From NCBI RefSeq assembly GCF_002163835.1, contig NZ_CP019331.1, forward strand, positions 248,001-312,000: a stretch of DNA of 64,000 nucleotides, written 5' to 3'. This document shows positions 36,008 through 45,700 of the stretch, one piece after another. The notes below the pieces were generated by a model. That model had not been told where the DNA came from, did not search any database, and was given only the letters and a program-made list of their open reading frames with translations. This DNA is from Polaribacter sp. SA4-10. Lineage in GTDB: Bacteria > Bacteroidota > Bacteroidia > Flavobacteriales > Flavobacteriaceae. A program made the position numbers and the translations under genes. How positions within the stretch are numbered: the first letter of the stretch is position 1; each line of letters starts with the position of its first letter.

Positions 36008-37207
36008 ATGAACTTACACGAATATCAAGGAAAAGAGATTTTAAGCAGTTTTGGCGTTAGAATTCAACGTGGAATTGTTGCTCACAATCATAAAGAAGCT
36101 GTTGATGCAGCAAAACAATTAACTGCGGAAACTGGTAAAGGTTGGCACGTTATTAAAGCTCAGGTTCATGCAGGTGGTCGTGGAAAAGGAGGAGGAGTTA
36201 AATTGGCTAAAAATTTACAAGAAGTAGAAAGTATTGCTAATGACATTATAGGTATGATGTTAATTACGCCACAAACTTCTGCTGAAGGTAAAAAAGTAAA
36301 CCAAGTTTTAATTTGCGAGGATGTATATTATCCTGGAGATTCTGAGCCAGAAGAATATTATATGTCAGTCTTATTAAACAGAGCTACTGGTAGAAATATG
36401 ATTATGTATTCTACAGAAGGTGGAATGGATATTGAAACTGTTGCAGAAGAAACTCCGCATTTAATTTTTACTGAAGAAATAGATCCTTTATTAGGAATTA
36501 TGCCTTTTCAAGCACGTAAAATTGCTTTTAACTTAGGTTTATCTGGAGGAGCTTTAAAAGAAATGGTGAAATTTGTTACCAATTTATACAAAGCATACAT
36601 TGGTTCAGATTCTGCAATGTTTGAAATTAATCCGGTTTTAAAAACATCTGATGATAAAATTATGGCAGTTGATGCTAAAGTTTCTTTAGATGAAAACGCA
36701 TTATACAGACATAAAGATTATGCAGAAATGCGTGATTTACGTGAAGAAAACCCTATTGAGGTTGAAGCTAAAGCTGCAGGTTTAAACTATGTAGATTTAG
36801 ATGGAAATGTTGGTTGTATGGTAAATGGAGCTGGTTTAGCAATGGGAACTATGGATTTAATTAAAGAGTCTGGAGGAGAACCTGCTAACTTTTTAGATGT
36901 TGGTGGTACTGCGGATGCAGCTAGAGTTGAAACTGCTTTTGGAATTATTTTAAAAGATCCTAACGTAAAAGCAATTTTAGTAAATATTTTTGGTGGTATT
37001 GTACGTTGTGACAGAGTTGCACAAGGTGTTGTAGATGCTTACAAAAGTATGGGAGATAGAATTAATGTGCCTATTATTTGTAGATTACAAGGAACAAATG
37101 CTAAAGAAGCAAAAGAATTGATAGACAATTCTGGAATGAAAATTATTTCTGCTACAGAATTTCAAGAAGCTGCTGATAAAGTTCAAGAAGTTTTAGAAGC
37201 TTCTTAG
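36008..37207 (+). CDS. sucC: Succinate-CoA ligase, beta subunit
   Basis: This 399-residue ATP-grasp subunit of the citric-acid-cycle enzyme makes succinate and ATP (or GTP) from succinyl-CoA. It starts MNLHEYQGKEILSSFGV, the family signature. It has the ATP-grasp region KAQVHAGGRGKGGGVKLA, EINPV for metal binding, and the CoA-ligase domain with GNVGCMVNGAGLAMGTMD and NIFGGIVRCD. The alpha-subunit gene (sucD) is not next to it, being absent from this window. A terminator follows immediately. Confidence 0.97.
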   Translation: MNLHEYQGKEILSSFGVRIQRGIVAHNHKEAVDAAKQLTAETGKGWHVIKAQVHAGGRGKGGGVKLAKNLQEVESIANDIIGMMLITPQTSAEGKKVNQVLICEDVYYPGDSEPEEYYMSVLLNRATGRNMIMYSTEGGMDIETVAEETPHLIFTEEIDPLLGIMPFQARKIAFNLGLSGGALKEMVKFVTNLYKAYIGSDSAMFEINPVLKTSDDKIMAVDAKVSLDENALYRHKDYAEMRDLREENPIEVEAKAAGLNYVDLDGNVGCMVNGAGLAMGTMDLIKESGGEPANFLDVGGTADAARVETAFGIILKDPNVKAILVNIFGGIVRCDRVAQGVVDAYKSMGDRINVPIICRLQGTNAKEAKELIDNSGMKIISATEFQEAADKVQEVLEAS

Positions 37208-37230
37208 TTTCTTAGAAAATATATTTAGTA

Positions 37231-37262
37231 AAAAAGCCTCACAATTTGTGAGGCTTTTTTTT
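37231..37262 (+). terminator. Rho-independent terminator after sucC
   Basis: AAGCCTCACA pairs with TGTGAGGCTT around a 3-nt loop (37234-37256), flanked by A and T runs. Confidence 0.9.
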
Positions 37263-37309
37263 ATGAGTTACTATTTACTCTCTTGTATAAAGATTGTAAA
37301 TAATTTTAG

Positions 37310-38038
37310 TTAAGATTTTATTTTAATAAGTTGTAACTTATTAAGTACTTTCATTATCACATACGTTGGGTCAATTTCATGCCATCTTACACCACCAAAA
37401 TTAGCATTACTACCATGTTTGTGATGATTATTATGATATGCTTCTCCCATCATTAAAAAATCAAAAGGCAATAAGTTTTTAGAGGTATCTTTTACTTTAA
37501 AGTTAACGTAGCCATAAATGTGTGCATACCAATTTATAATTACTCCATGTATAGGCGCCATTAATATAATTAGTGGTAAAAACAACCAAAGCCACCAAGT
37601 TGTTGCAAATTTCATAAAAAATAAAATATATAAAACTGTCCAAAAAATTCTTGAATAATAAGAACTAGCAAATGCATCAAAACGAAACCATTGAGGAACA
37701 TTCTTTGTGAATTTATCATCAATTGCTATTTTTTTCTTATTAATATTTTGATACGTAGATTTTGTTCTCCACATCATCGCAAACACATTTTCATCATATT
37801 TAGGTGAATGAGGATCTTTTTCTGTATCTGCATATGCATGGTGCATTCTGTGCATTACGCCATAACCATAAGCACTTAAATAATTAGCGCCTTGAAACAA
37901 CCATGTTAAAAAATAGGTTATTTTTTCCGCAGTTTTAGACATCGTAAACGATTGATGTGCAGCATATCTATGAAGAAAAAAAGTTTGAAAAAACAAACCT
38001 CCATACCATAAAACAATAAATAATAATATTACTTCCAT
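37310..38038 (-). CDS. Membrane fatty-acid (acyl-CoA type) desaturase
   Basis: This 242-residue membrane enzyme has the three histidine boxes: FLHRYAAHQ (HxxxxH, box 1, about residues 18-23), HRMHHAY (HxxHH, box 2) and HNNHHKHG (box 3). It has several hydrophobic segments. Such enzymes insert a cis double bond, usually at delta-9, to adjust membrane fluidity. A predicted -7 box lies at 38058-38065. Upstream in the same direction is a Crp/Fnr-type regulator, 60 bp away, which could control it, though this is unproven. Confidence 0.93.
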   Translation of the reverse strand: MEVILLFIVLWYGGLFFQTFFLHRYAAHQSFTMSKTAEKITYFLTWLFQGANYLSAYGYGVMHRMHHAYADTEKDPHSPKYDENVFAMMWRTKSTYQNINKKKIAIDDKFTKNVPQWFRFDAFASSYYSRIFWTVLYILFFMKFATTWWLWLFLPLIILMAPIHGVIINWYAHIYGYVNFKVKDTSKNLLPFDFLMMGEAYHNNHHKHGSNANFGGVRWHEIDPTYVIMKVLNKLQLIKIKS

Positions 38039-38057
38039 TTGCGTATAAATTATACTG

Positions 38058-38065
38058 CAAATTTA
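38058..38065 (-). promoter_or_regulatory. Predicted -7 box (TAAATTTG) of the desaturase gene
   Basis: TAAATTTG on the minus strand fits TAnnTTTG and lies 19 nt before the ATG at 38038. Confidence 0.5.
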
Positions 38066-38098
38066 GAGAGTACTATTAGTTGGTGCAATGAACCTGAG

Positions 38099-38671
38099 TT
38101 AAGAAATTCGTTTTCTAATTCTACTTAAAGCTTGTGGAGTTACACCAATATAAGATGCAATATATTTTAAAGGAATTTGTTTTATAACATTAGGTCGCTC
38201 TTTAAAGAGCTTCAAATAGCGTTCTTCTGGTGTGTCATTTAATAAGGATTGTTCTCTTTTAGATTTGATTAAAAATAATCTTTCAGAAACATAACGACCT
38301 ATCGTATTTCCTACTTTAGTCGTTTTATAAACCTTCTGTAAGTCGGTATAAGAGATGCTCCAAAGTACAGTGTCTGTTAACGTTTCTAATTGGTAAAGTG
38401 ATGGTGTTTGTGTTATAAATGAATCATAAGCGCTCACAAATTCACCCTGAAAACTAAAACCGAAAGTTATTTCTTTTTCTTCGTCTTCTTTAGGGATAAA
38501 CAAACGTACCTCTCCTTTTTCTATAAAAGAAATACTATTTTCTATTTCCCCTTTTTTTAGAAATGAACTTTTCTTTGAAAATTCTCTCTTTTTTAAAAGA
38601 GAAGAAAAAAACAACCAATCCTCATCGTTAATAGTAGCAATAGATTCTATGTATTTTCTAAATTTCTGCAT
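38099..38671 (-). CDS. Crp/Fnr-family transcriptional regulator
   Basis: From the ATG at 38671 this is a 190-residue regulator; a longer reading from 38731 adds 20 unusual residues. The N-terminal cyclic-nucleotide-binding-like beta-barrel spans about 5-110. The C-terminal helix-turn-helix is [24 protein letters not shown]. No iron-sulfur cysteines are present, so it is not an FNR-type oxygen sensor. The tail is shorter than in classical Crp. Its targets are unknown; the downstream desaturase gene is a candidate. Confidence 0.88.
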   Translation of the reverse strand: MQKFRKYIESIATINDEDWLFFSSLLKKREFSKKSSFLKKGEIENSISFIEKGEVRLFIPKEDEEKEITFGFSFQGEFVSAYDSFITQTPSLYQLETLTDTVLWSISYTDLQKVYKTTKVGNTIGRYVSERLFLIKSKREQSLLNDTPEERYLKLFKERPNVIKQIPLKYIASYIGVTPQALSRIRKRIS

Positions 38672-38840
38672 TATCGATTTTTCCACGGATAAAAATAGCT
38701 GATTTTTAGATAGAAAATATTTTTTATTCAACTTAATATATTAGTTAGCTTTTAGCATCTCCTTATTTAAAAAGAACTTAACTATTTATTACGTTTTTTT
38801 GATATATATTGTTACTTCATATTAGTTTATAACAAAAAAA

Positions 38841-39404
38841 ATGAAGAAAATTCTATTTTTAATGCTATTTCCATTGCAAATAATAGCACAAGATTTACCT
38901 AATTCAGTAGTGTTTTGGAATACTTTAAAAGAACATTGTGGAAAAGCTTATCAAGGCGAAATTGTTGCAGGAGCTAAAGTTGGAGATGGTTTTACTGGCG
39001 AAAAATTAGTAATGCATGTTCGCTCTTGTGAAGAAAATACGATTAAAATTCCGTTTTTTGTTGGTGATGATAAATCTAGAACTTGGGTTTTTACAATGAG
39101 TAAAAACAATTTAATGACATTAAAACACGATCATAGACACAAAGATGGTTCTGAAGATAAAATTACTCAATATGGAGGTTCTAACCCAAATACGGGTTTA
39201 GCAGGAATTCAGTTTTTTCCAGCAGACCAAGAAACTGCTAGTTTAATTCCGTATGCTTCTAATAATGTTTGGTGGGTTACTGTTGATAAAACAAGTTTTA
39301 CATACAATCTAAGAAGAATTGGAACAGATAGGTTCTTTTCTGTAAAATTTGACTTAACAAAAGAAATAGAAACTCCAAGTGCACCTTGGGGACAAAAGGA
39401 GTAA
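38841..39404 (+). CDS. Secreted conserved hypothetical protein
   Basis: This 187-residue protein begins with a signal peptide (MKKILFLMLFPLQIIAQ). The mature part has no recognised motif but looks globular and well-formed, with conserved-looking segments NTLKEHCGKAYQGEIVAG and HRHKDGSEDKITQYGG. C33 and C62 could form a disulfide. It is divergent from the Crp/Fnr gene. The function is unknown. Confidence 0.78.
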   Translation: MKKILFLMLFPLQIIAQDLPNSVVFWNTLKEHCGKAYQGEIVAGAKVGDGFTGEKLVMHVRSCEENTIKIPFFVGDDKSRTWVFTMSKNNLMTLKHDHRHKDGSEDKITQYGGSNPNTGLAGIQFFPADQETASLIPYASNNVWWVTVDKTSFTYNLRRIGTDRFFSVKFDLTKEIETPSAPWGQKE

Positions 39405-39439
39405 GTTATTTTTTAGTTAATACCATTTTTTGAGTTTAG

Positions 39440-39577
39440 CTAACGGTTTGGCTAGGAAAAGTAGCGGTTTAGAAACCGTATTTTTAAGTTTTAGAAACAT
39501 TCTATTTTACTGAATTAAGCAATCTTTTTAGCCATTTTTATGCAAAGTTGTTTTAAGCTTATATTATTGAAATCTAC
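39440..39577. repeat. Cassette-edge-like element, copy B
   Basis: CTAACGGTTTG at 39440, with GTAGCG at 39461-39466, matches copy A (24717) at 25 of the first 30 bases. The far end (GCCATTTTTATGC then GTTG at 39547) resembles the far end of copy A. As with copy A, the left end is exactly 138 bases from the stop codon of the accessory gene, here DUF2971. A GCTAAC (39439-39444) and an inverted GTTAGC (40594-40599) enclose the gene. Confidence 0.55.
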
Positions 39578-40468
39578 TTATTGTCTTTTTCCGAAAAGCT
39601 TTATTTTAGGAAGATTGTGTAGCTCTTTCAAGTCTATTTTCTTTTTAGAAAACTGTTTTATCTTTGGTAATGTAATTTCAGTCCTTTCAATTTTTTTATC
39701 AATTAATGTTTGAAATAGTTTAACATCGTCATTGATATTATGTTCCTGAATTATTCTTTCAATTTGTGAACTGTCAATATTATTTCCAAATACTATTTCT
39801 TTTATATCTATATCCAAAGATTGTAATAAACCCAAAGGTTCTTTAGATATATTTTCGGGGATTAGGAAAGGTGCCCAAGGATAAATCATTCTCCACTCTT
39901 TTTCATATGACCAAGATTCTTCTTTCAATGAAAATGCAGTTACCAAACCTTCTTCTCCATCTAATAACCTTTTATTAATATCATTCTGATATATTACGGG
40001 AAAAAGATATTCCTTGAACTTTGAGATGTCGAAACCTACGCAAACTCCACTTTGTCCGTTCGAATATCTGTCCCACATTGGTCCCTCTCTCCAAGATTCT
40101 GAAAAACAACAAATTCGACACTTATTAAAATTCTCAGCCACCTCCTTGCTTAATGGTTTAAACGTAAAAACATTTGGATTTGAAGGTGGAAATGTAGCCG
40201 CTGAATCTTTTACATATGACATTTCACAAGGGTCATTTAAGTATCTTTTTGTAGAGAACCAAAAGGTACCTTCGTTTAAAGTACTTAAAAATCTAGCTGT
40301 ATAGTCCTCATTACCATTTACTCCTAATGGGAAATATTTGTATAAAATATCGGGAGAGCTAGTGTTGTCTGAACAAGAAAGAAGTAATACTTGACTATAA
40401 AGTTTATTATCATATTGAGTTCTTTCCACTTTAGGTTTTAAAAACCCGAAGGCATAACTTTTACTCAT
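39578..40468 (-). CDS. DUF2971 domain protein
   Basis: From the ATG at 40468 (a TTG at 40495 would add nine residues), this 296-residue protein has the DUF2971 pattern: RFLSTLNEGTFWFSTKRYLNDPCEMSY, CRICCFSESWREGPMWDRYSNGQSGVCVGFD and YEKEWRMIYPWAPF. It has no signal or membrane segment. The function is unknown. It lies alone between two motif pairs in a spot that looks accessory (between a secreted hypothetical protein and uvrB). Confidence 0.85.
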   Translation of the reverse strand: MSKSYAFGFLKPKVERTQYDNKLYSQVLLLSCSDNTSSPDILYKYFPLGVNGNEDYTARFLSTLNEGTFWFSTKRYLNDPCEMSYVKDSAATFPPSNPNVFTFKPLSKEVAENFNKCRICCFSESWREGPMWDRYSNGQSGVCVGFDISKFKEYLFPVIYQNDINKRLLDGEEGLVTAFSLKEESWSYEKEWRMIYPWAPFLIPENISKEPLGLLQSLDIDIKEIVFGNNIDSSQIERIIQEHNINDDVKLFQTLIDKKIERTEITLPKIKQFSKKKIDLKELHNLPKIKLFGKRQ

Positions 40469-40593
40469 AGAATTAGTTTTAAATGTATACGGCAAATTTT
40501 GTTTAGTTCAGTTAAATAATTACGCACAATTTAAGACAATTATATGTCGTTTTAATACTGAATCAATTTCAGTACAAGTGACTTATAATCGGC

Positions 40594-40599
40594 GTTAGC
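40594..40599. repeat. GTTAGC edge motif upstream of the DUF2971 gene
   Basis: GTTAGC in the context GGCGTTAGCC is the inverse of the GCTAAC at 39439-39444. It lies on the 5' side of the DUF2971 gene, so the gene sits between inverted motifs. Confidence 0.4.
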
Positions 40600-40660
40600 C
40601 AAGTTCGCTTTTTGGAAGGAGAAAATAGTGCATGTAAACACCTGTTTTTTCTTAAGTAAT

Positions 40661-42649
40661 TTATAGTTTTTCTTTTAAAACAGCAATTTCATCACGTAAT
40701 TGTGCAGCAACAATAAAATCTAAAGATTTGGCAGCAGCTTCCATATGTTTGCGTTTTTGCCTAATTCGTTTTTCTATTTCTTCTTTTGGTAAGTATTGTA
40801 AATCTTGTTCAGCAGCAACTTGTTTTGCGTTGTCATAATGATAACTAGAAACGGCAGATTTAGATAACGTATCATCAATTCTTTTATTAATCTGAGTAGG
40901 AGTGATGTTGTGTTTTGTATTATATGCAATTTGTTTTTCTCTTCTTCGGTCTGTCTCATCCATGGTTTTTTGCATACTCTTGGTAATTTTATCAGCATAC
41001 AAAATAGCCAAACCATTTACGTTTCTTGCTGCTCTACCAACAGTTTGTGTTATAGATCTGTGGCTTCTTAAAAAACCTTCTTTATCTGCATCTAAAATAG
41101 CAACCAAAGAAACTTCTGGTAAATCTAAACCTTCACGTAAAAGGTTGACTCCAATTAAAACATCAAACAAACCTTTACGTAAATCTTGCATTATCTCTAC
41201 ACGCTCTAATGTATCTACATCAGAATGAATATATCTACAACGTATTGCAACTCTAGTTAAATATTTGGTGAGTTCTTCTGCCATTCTTTTGGTTAATGTG
41301 GTCACCAAAGTACGTTCGTCTTTTTCTACTCGTATTTGTATTTCTTCAATTAAATCATCTATCTGATTTAAACTTGGTCTTATTTCTATAATTGGATCTA
41401 ATAAACCTGTGGGTCTAATAACTTGTTCTACAAAAACACCTTCTGTTTTTTGAAGTTCATAATCTGCAGGAGTTGCAGAAACATAGATTACTTGATTCTG
41501 AATTTCTTCAAATTCTTCAAATTTTAAAGGACGATTGTCCATGGCAGCTGCTAATCTAAAACCATATTCTACTAAGTTTTCTTTTCTACTTCTATCTCCA
41601 CCATACATTGCATGTGTTTGCGGAATTGTAACATGACTTTCATCAATCACCATTAAATAATCATCTGGAAAATAATCTAACAAACAGAAAGGTCTTGTTC
41701 CTGGTTCTCGCCCGTCTAAATAACGAGAATAATTTTCAATTCCAGAACAATACCCTAATTCACGTATCATTTCTAAATCGAATTCTGTTCTTTCTTTTAA
41801 TCGTTTTGCTTCTAGATGTTTGCCAATTTCTTTAAAATAATCTACTTGCTTCATCATATCTTCCTGAATTTGATGAATGGCATTTTGAAGTACATCTGGT
41901 GATGTTACAAACAAGTTTGCAGGATAAATGGTGAGTTCTTCAAATTTTTCTAGCACCGTATTACTTTCTAAATCAAAGGATTCTATTTCTTCAATTTCAT
42001 CGCCAAAAAAGTGAACTCTATAGCCATTATCTCCATAAGACGGATAAATAGTTACCACATCTCCTTTTACTTTGAAGGTGCCACTTTTTATTTCGTGTTC
42101 TGTTCTAGAATATAAACTCTGTACTAATTGATGTAAAAATTTTGTTCTTGCAATTTGTTGTCCAACTGCTACCGGAATCACATTTTTCTTAAATTCTATG
42201 GGATTTCCAATTCCGTATAAACAAGAAACCGAGGCAACAACAATCACATCTCTTCTACCAGAAAGTAGGGAAGAAGTGGTACTTAAACGTAAACGCTCAA
42301 TATCTTCATTAATAGATAAATCTTTTTCTATATAAGTTCCAGTTACTGGAATGTAGGCTTCAGGTTGATAATAATCATAATAGGAAACAAAATATTCTAC
42401 AGCATTTTCTGGGAAAAACTGTTTAAATTCTGAATATAATTGAGCTGCTAATGTTTTATTATGAGCTAAAACTAAGGTTGGTTTTTGCACTTCTTGTACA
42501 ACATTTGCCACAGAAAATGTTTTTCCAGAACCTGTTACCCCTAAAAGTGTTTGAAACCTTTCTCCGGCTAAAATTCCTGTAGAAAGTTGCTTTATTGCTT
42601 GTGGTTGATCTCCTGTTGGAGAAAATTCTGACACCAATTTAAATTCCAT
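40661..42649 (-). CDS. uvrB: Excinuclease ABC subunit B
   Basis: This 662-residue nucleotide-excision-repair helicase has GVTGSGKTFS (Walker A), the beta-hairpin region YFVSYYDYYQPEAYIP and the DEAD-like VIDESHVTIPQ. Helicase motifs V and VI are in GVNLLREGLDLPEVSLVAIL and RSITQTVGRAARN. The C-terminal UvrC-binding domain lies near residues 622-660. The length is right for the family. It is preceded by a weak hairpin that could end the large T9SS gene. Confidence 0.97.
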   Translation of the reverse strand: MEFKLVSEFSPTGDQPQAIKQLSTGILAGERFQTLLGVTGSGKTFSVANVVQEVQKPTLVLAHNKTLAAQLYSEFKQFFPENAVEYFVSYYDYYQPEAYIPVTGTYIEKDLSINEDIERLRLSTTSSLLSGRRDVIVVASVSCLYGIGNPIEFKKNVIPVAVGQQIARTKFLHQLVQSLYSRTEHEIKSGTFKVKGDVVTIYPSYGDNGYRVHFFGDEIEEIESFDLESNTVLEKFEELTIYPANLFVTSPDVLQNAIHQIQEDMMKQVDYFKEIGKHLEAKRLKERTEFDLEMIRELGYCSGIENYSRYLDGREPGTRPFCLLDYFPDDYLMVIDESHVTIPQTHAMYGGDRSRKENLVEYGFRLAAAMDNRPLKFEEFEEIQNQVIYVSATPADYELQKTEGVFVEQVIRPTGLLDPIIEIRPSLNQIDDLIEEIQIRVEKDERTLVTTLTKRMAEELTKYLTRVAIRCRYIHSDVDTLERVEIMQDLRKGLFDVLIGVNLLREGLDLPEVSLVAILDADKEGFLRSHRSITQTVGRAARNVNGLAILYADKITKSMQKTMDETDRRREKQIAYNTKHNITPTQINKRIDDTLSKSAVSSYHYDNAKQVAAEQDLQYLPKEEIEKRIRQKRKHMEAAAKSLDFIVAAQLRDEIAVLKEKL

Positions 42650-42660
42650 AATGTAAAAAT

Positions 42661-42687
42661 ACGGATACTTTTTTGTAAAATATCCGC
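42661..42687 (-). terminator. Weak terminator-like hairpin
   Basis: CGGATA (42662-42667) pairs with TATCCG (42681-42686) over a 13-nt loop, with T-rich sequence beyond on the minus strand. It could end the large T9SS type B gene before uvrB. Confidence 0.4.
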
Positions 42688-42715
42688 ATTTTTTTAAAGT
42701 TTTAAAAAGTGAGAT

Positions 42716-45700
42716 TTACTTTCTCAGTAATGAGAAATGTCCTTTTTTAAATATAATAGATTTACGAGGATCTATAGGAATTAGTTGAACATTAAACCAA
42801 TAATCATTCGAAGGCATTAGTTTGCCATTATAAGTACCATCCCAACCGGGTCCATCAATTGGTAATTGGGCAATTAATTTTCCATATCTATTAAAAATAT
42901 TGATACTACTATTAAGGCTATAAATAATTTTTCCAACACCTATTACCATCCAAGTATCCTTAATTCCATCATCATTTGGTGTAAAGAATTTTGGGTATTG
43001 AATTACAGAAATTATTAATTCTTCATCTGCGATACATCCATTTTTATCATGTACGATAATGGTGTAAATTCCACCTTTCAGATTTTCGAAAAGAGGGGCA
43101 TCTTGAAAACCAATTATAGGAATTCTTTCACCATTATCTTCGTTTCTTAAAGCAAATTGATAGTCGCCTTTTCCTAAAGAATTTTTAAGAGTATCTATAA
43201 ATATTGATATATTATCTTGAGAATTAATACTGATAGATTCTTCAATAATGGTTACATACTCTTCTAATAAGGTCGCTTTTTCAGATTCTTTTACATACAT
43301 AGTTTTAGTGCTGCTACATGTAGTTGTTTTATCTGTTGCTGTTAACGTATATTCTCCACCTTCTTTTATAATTAAAGTTTGGTCTGTACCTAAAGTAGTT
43401 CCATTTTTATCTATCCATTCATAATTATATTCACCAGCAGGATTTTCAGCTTCAAGGATATGAGGATCTGTGTAGTTTAAGCACAAAACTTGAGGGGTAA
43501 CCCTAAAATCTGGTAAAGGAGTAATATTTAGGTTAAAAGATAAGCGTGTATGTGCACAAATAGTAGGAGCGTTTTTTGTGTTTTCAACACGTACATAAAT
43601 AGTTTGATTGTTACGTTTGTTTTCAAACGTATTTTCATCAATCGCTAGTGCCAAATTTCCAGCTTCAGCATCTGCTAAAGAAGTGTAAAAAGTAATAGTG
43701 AAATCTGTAAATTCACTTGGTTGGTAGTTGGCAAGAATTTCTGGTATTTTATTTTTTAAAGTAATATCTCCATTAATTCCATTGTTATCATCTTCAAAAC
43801 GATCAGAAGTGTTGTCACAATCAGAATAATCAGAAATATTAATAGGGATGTTTGATTCTGGATACACTAAAAGCTCGAAAGTAGAAATATCAGATTCACA
43901 CGTATTTCCAACTAAATCAATTACTTTAAAGAAAATTGTTTCAATTCCTGGGTCATCTGTATTAAAATTAGCAGGAAAAATAGTTTCACTTGTTGTGTTT
44001 TCAAAATCAGTAGAATTCGTTATTTCGTTTCCATTTTCAGCATCTTGTTGCGTTAGATAATAAGCAACTCGACTTGTTCTACCAGCTAAGATTTCAGTGT
44101 CTTTCGACGTTAAATCAATGTTTTGAGCAATTCTATTTCTAGTGTTACTATCTGAAGGAGTGGCAACATCACATACTGCAAGAGGTGTGATTGTTGTAGA
44201 AACTAAAGGATTAGGATTTACAATTATTTTAAAAGACACGTTGTTGTTAAAACATTGTGTATTTCCATTTCTGTCTTGTACACGAACATAAATAATCTGT
44301 TCACTAATATCACCTAAAGTAAAACTTATAGGAACAGTGTTTGTGAAATTAGTATCGTTTGTAATAAGATCTGCATTTGTATTTACACCAATTGCAGTAG
44401 TATGAAAAGAAACAATATAATCTGTTTCAGTTTGCGTTGCTCCTAAGATATCACTAACGTTGTTTCTAAGATTAATATTTGAATTACGGCCATCTGTTGT
44501 GCTGCCAGATAGTGCATCATCACAAAGATTAAAATCTGAAGGTTTATTTGCTAATGGAAACGGTTGTACTGTTAAAGTAAGTTGTCCAATACCACTGCAA
44601 TTATTATTTACTTTATTCTTTATTTTGATGTAGATTATTTGGCTATTAATGTAAGAAGGATCATTATTATTTCTATGATTAGAAATATCAGGAATTTCAT
44701 TTACAGAAGCATTTCTATCTGCAATTGTTTCATAAAATAATATTTCTAAACTTGGTTGAATTAATGTAGGGAACAAGTTCATAACTTCTTGTTCAGCTTC
44801 ACTAAAATCGAAAAAAGTAATTCCATCTGTATCTGAATTAGCTATAGTATTATTACCATCAGCATCTAAAAAATCATCACAAGCAATAAAATTTCTGTTA
44901 TAATCAACATCACTAGCAAAAGAAACAATTAATTCTAATTTAGATATTTTATAACATCCTTGATTAGAGATTGTCCTAACCCAAGCTTCACCAGTATTAT
45001 TAACAAAATACATTAATTTATTAGCAACTTGAGGCGTACCTGCAATTGCTTCAGCTTCTGTGTTATAATATTCAAAAGTTTCATTTGCTCTATTGTCTGA
45101 GATACTAATTTCAGCTTCACTTAGGTTAAATGTGGCTATTAAATCAGGGTTGTCATCACATTGTTTAATAATTACAGGGTTTGCTTTAATAACAGGCAAA
45201 GGATCTACAATTAATTGAAAAGAAGTAAATGAACTTCCTGCTGTATCATCTGAAACTATATAACAATTAACATTCACTTTATTTTCAACTCTTACATATA
45301 TTGTTTGAGTGTTGGTAACTTGATAGTCAGCATTTTTATCAATAGCATTCGTTGTGCTGCTCGTTTGGGCATCTGCAATTGCAGTATGATAAGAAATAGT
45401 GTATTGTAATGGATTAAGTGTTCCTAAAATTTCAGCATCCTTAGTACTTAATCTAAAGCTATTTGTAATGCCATCTGTTGTGCTGCCAGAAAGAGCATCA
45501 TCACAAAGATTGAAATCTGAAGGTTTATTTATTAATGGAAACGGTTGTATTGTTAAAGTAAATTGCCCAATACTAGAACAATTATTATTTACTTTATTTT
45601 TTATTTTGATGTAGATTATTTGGCTATTAACGTATGAAGGATCATTATTATTTCTATGATTAGAAATGTCAGGAATTTCATTGACAGAAGCATTTCTATC

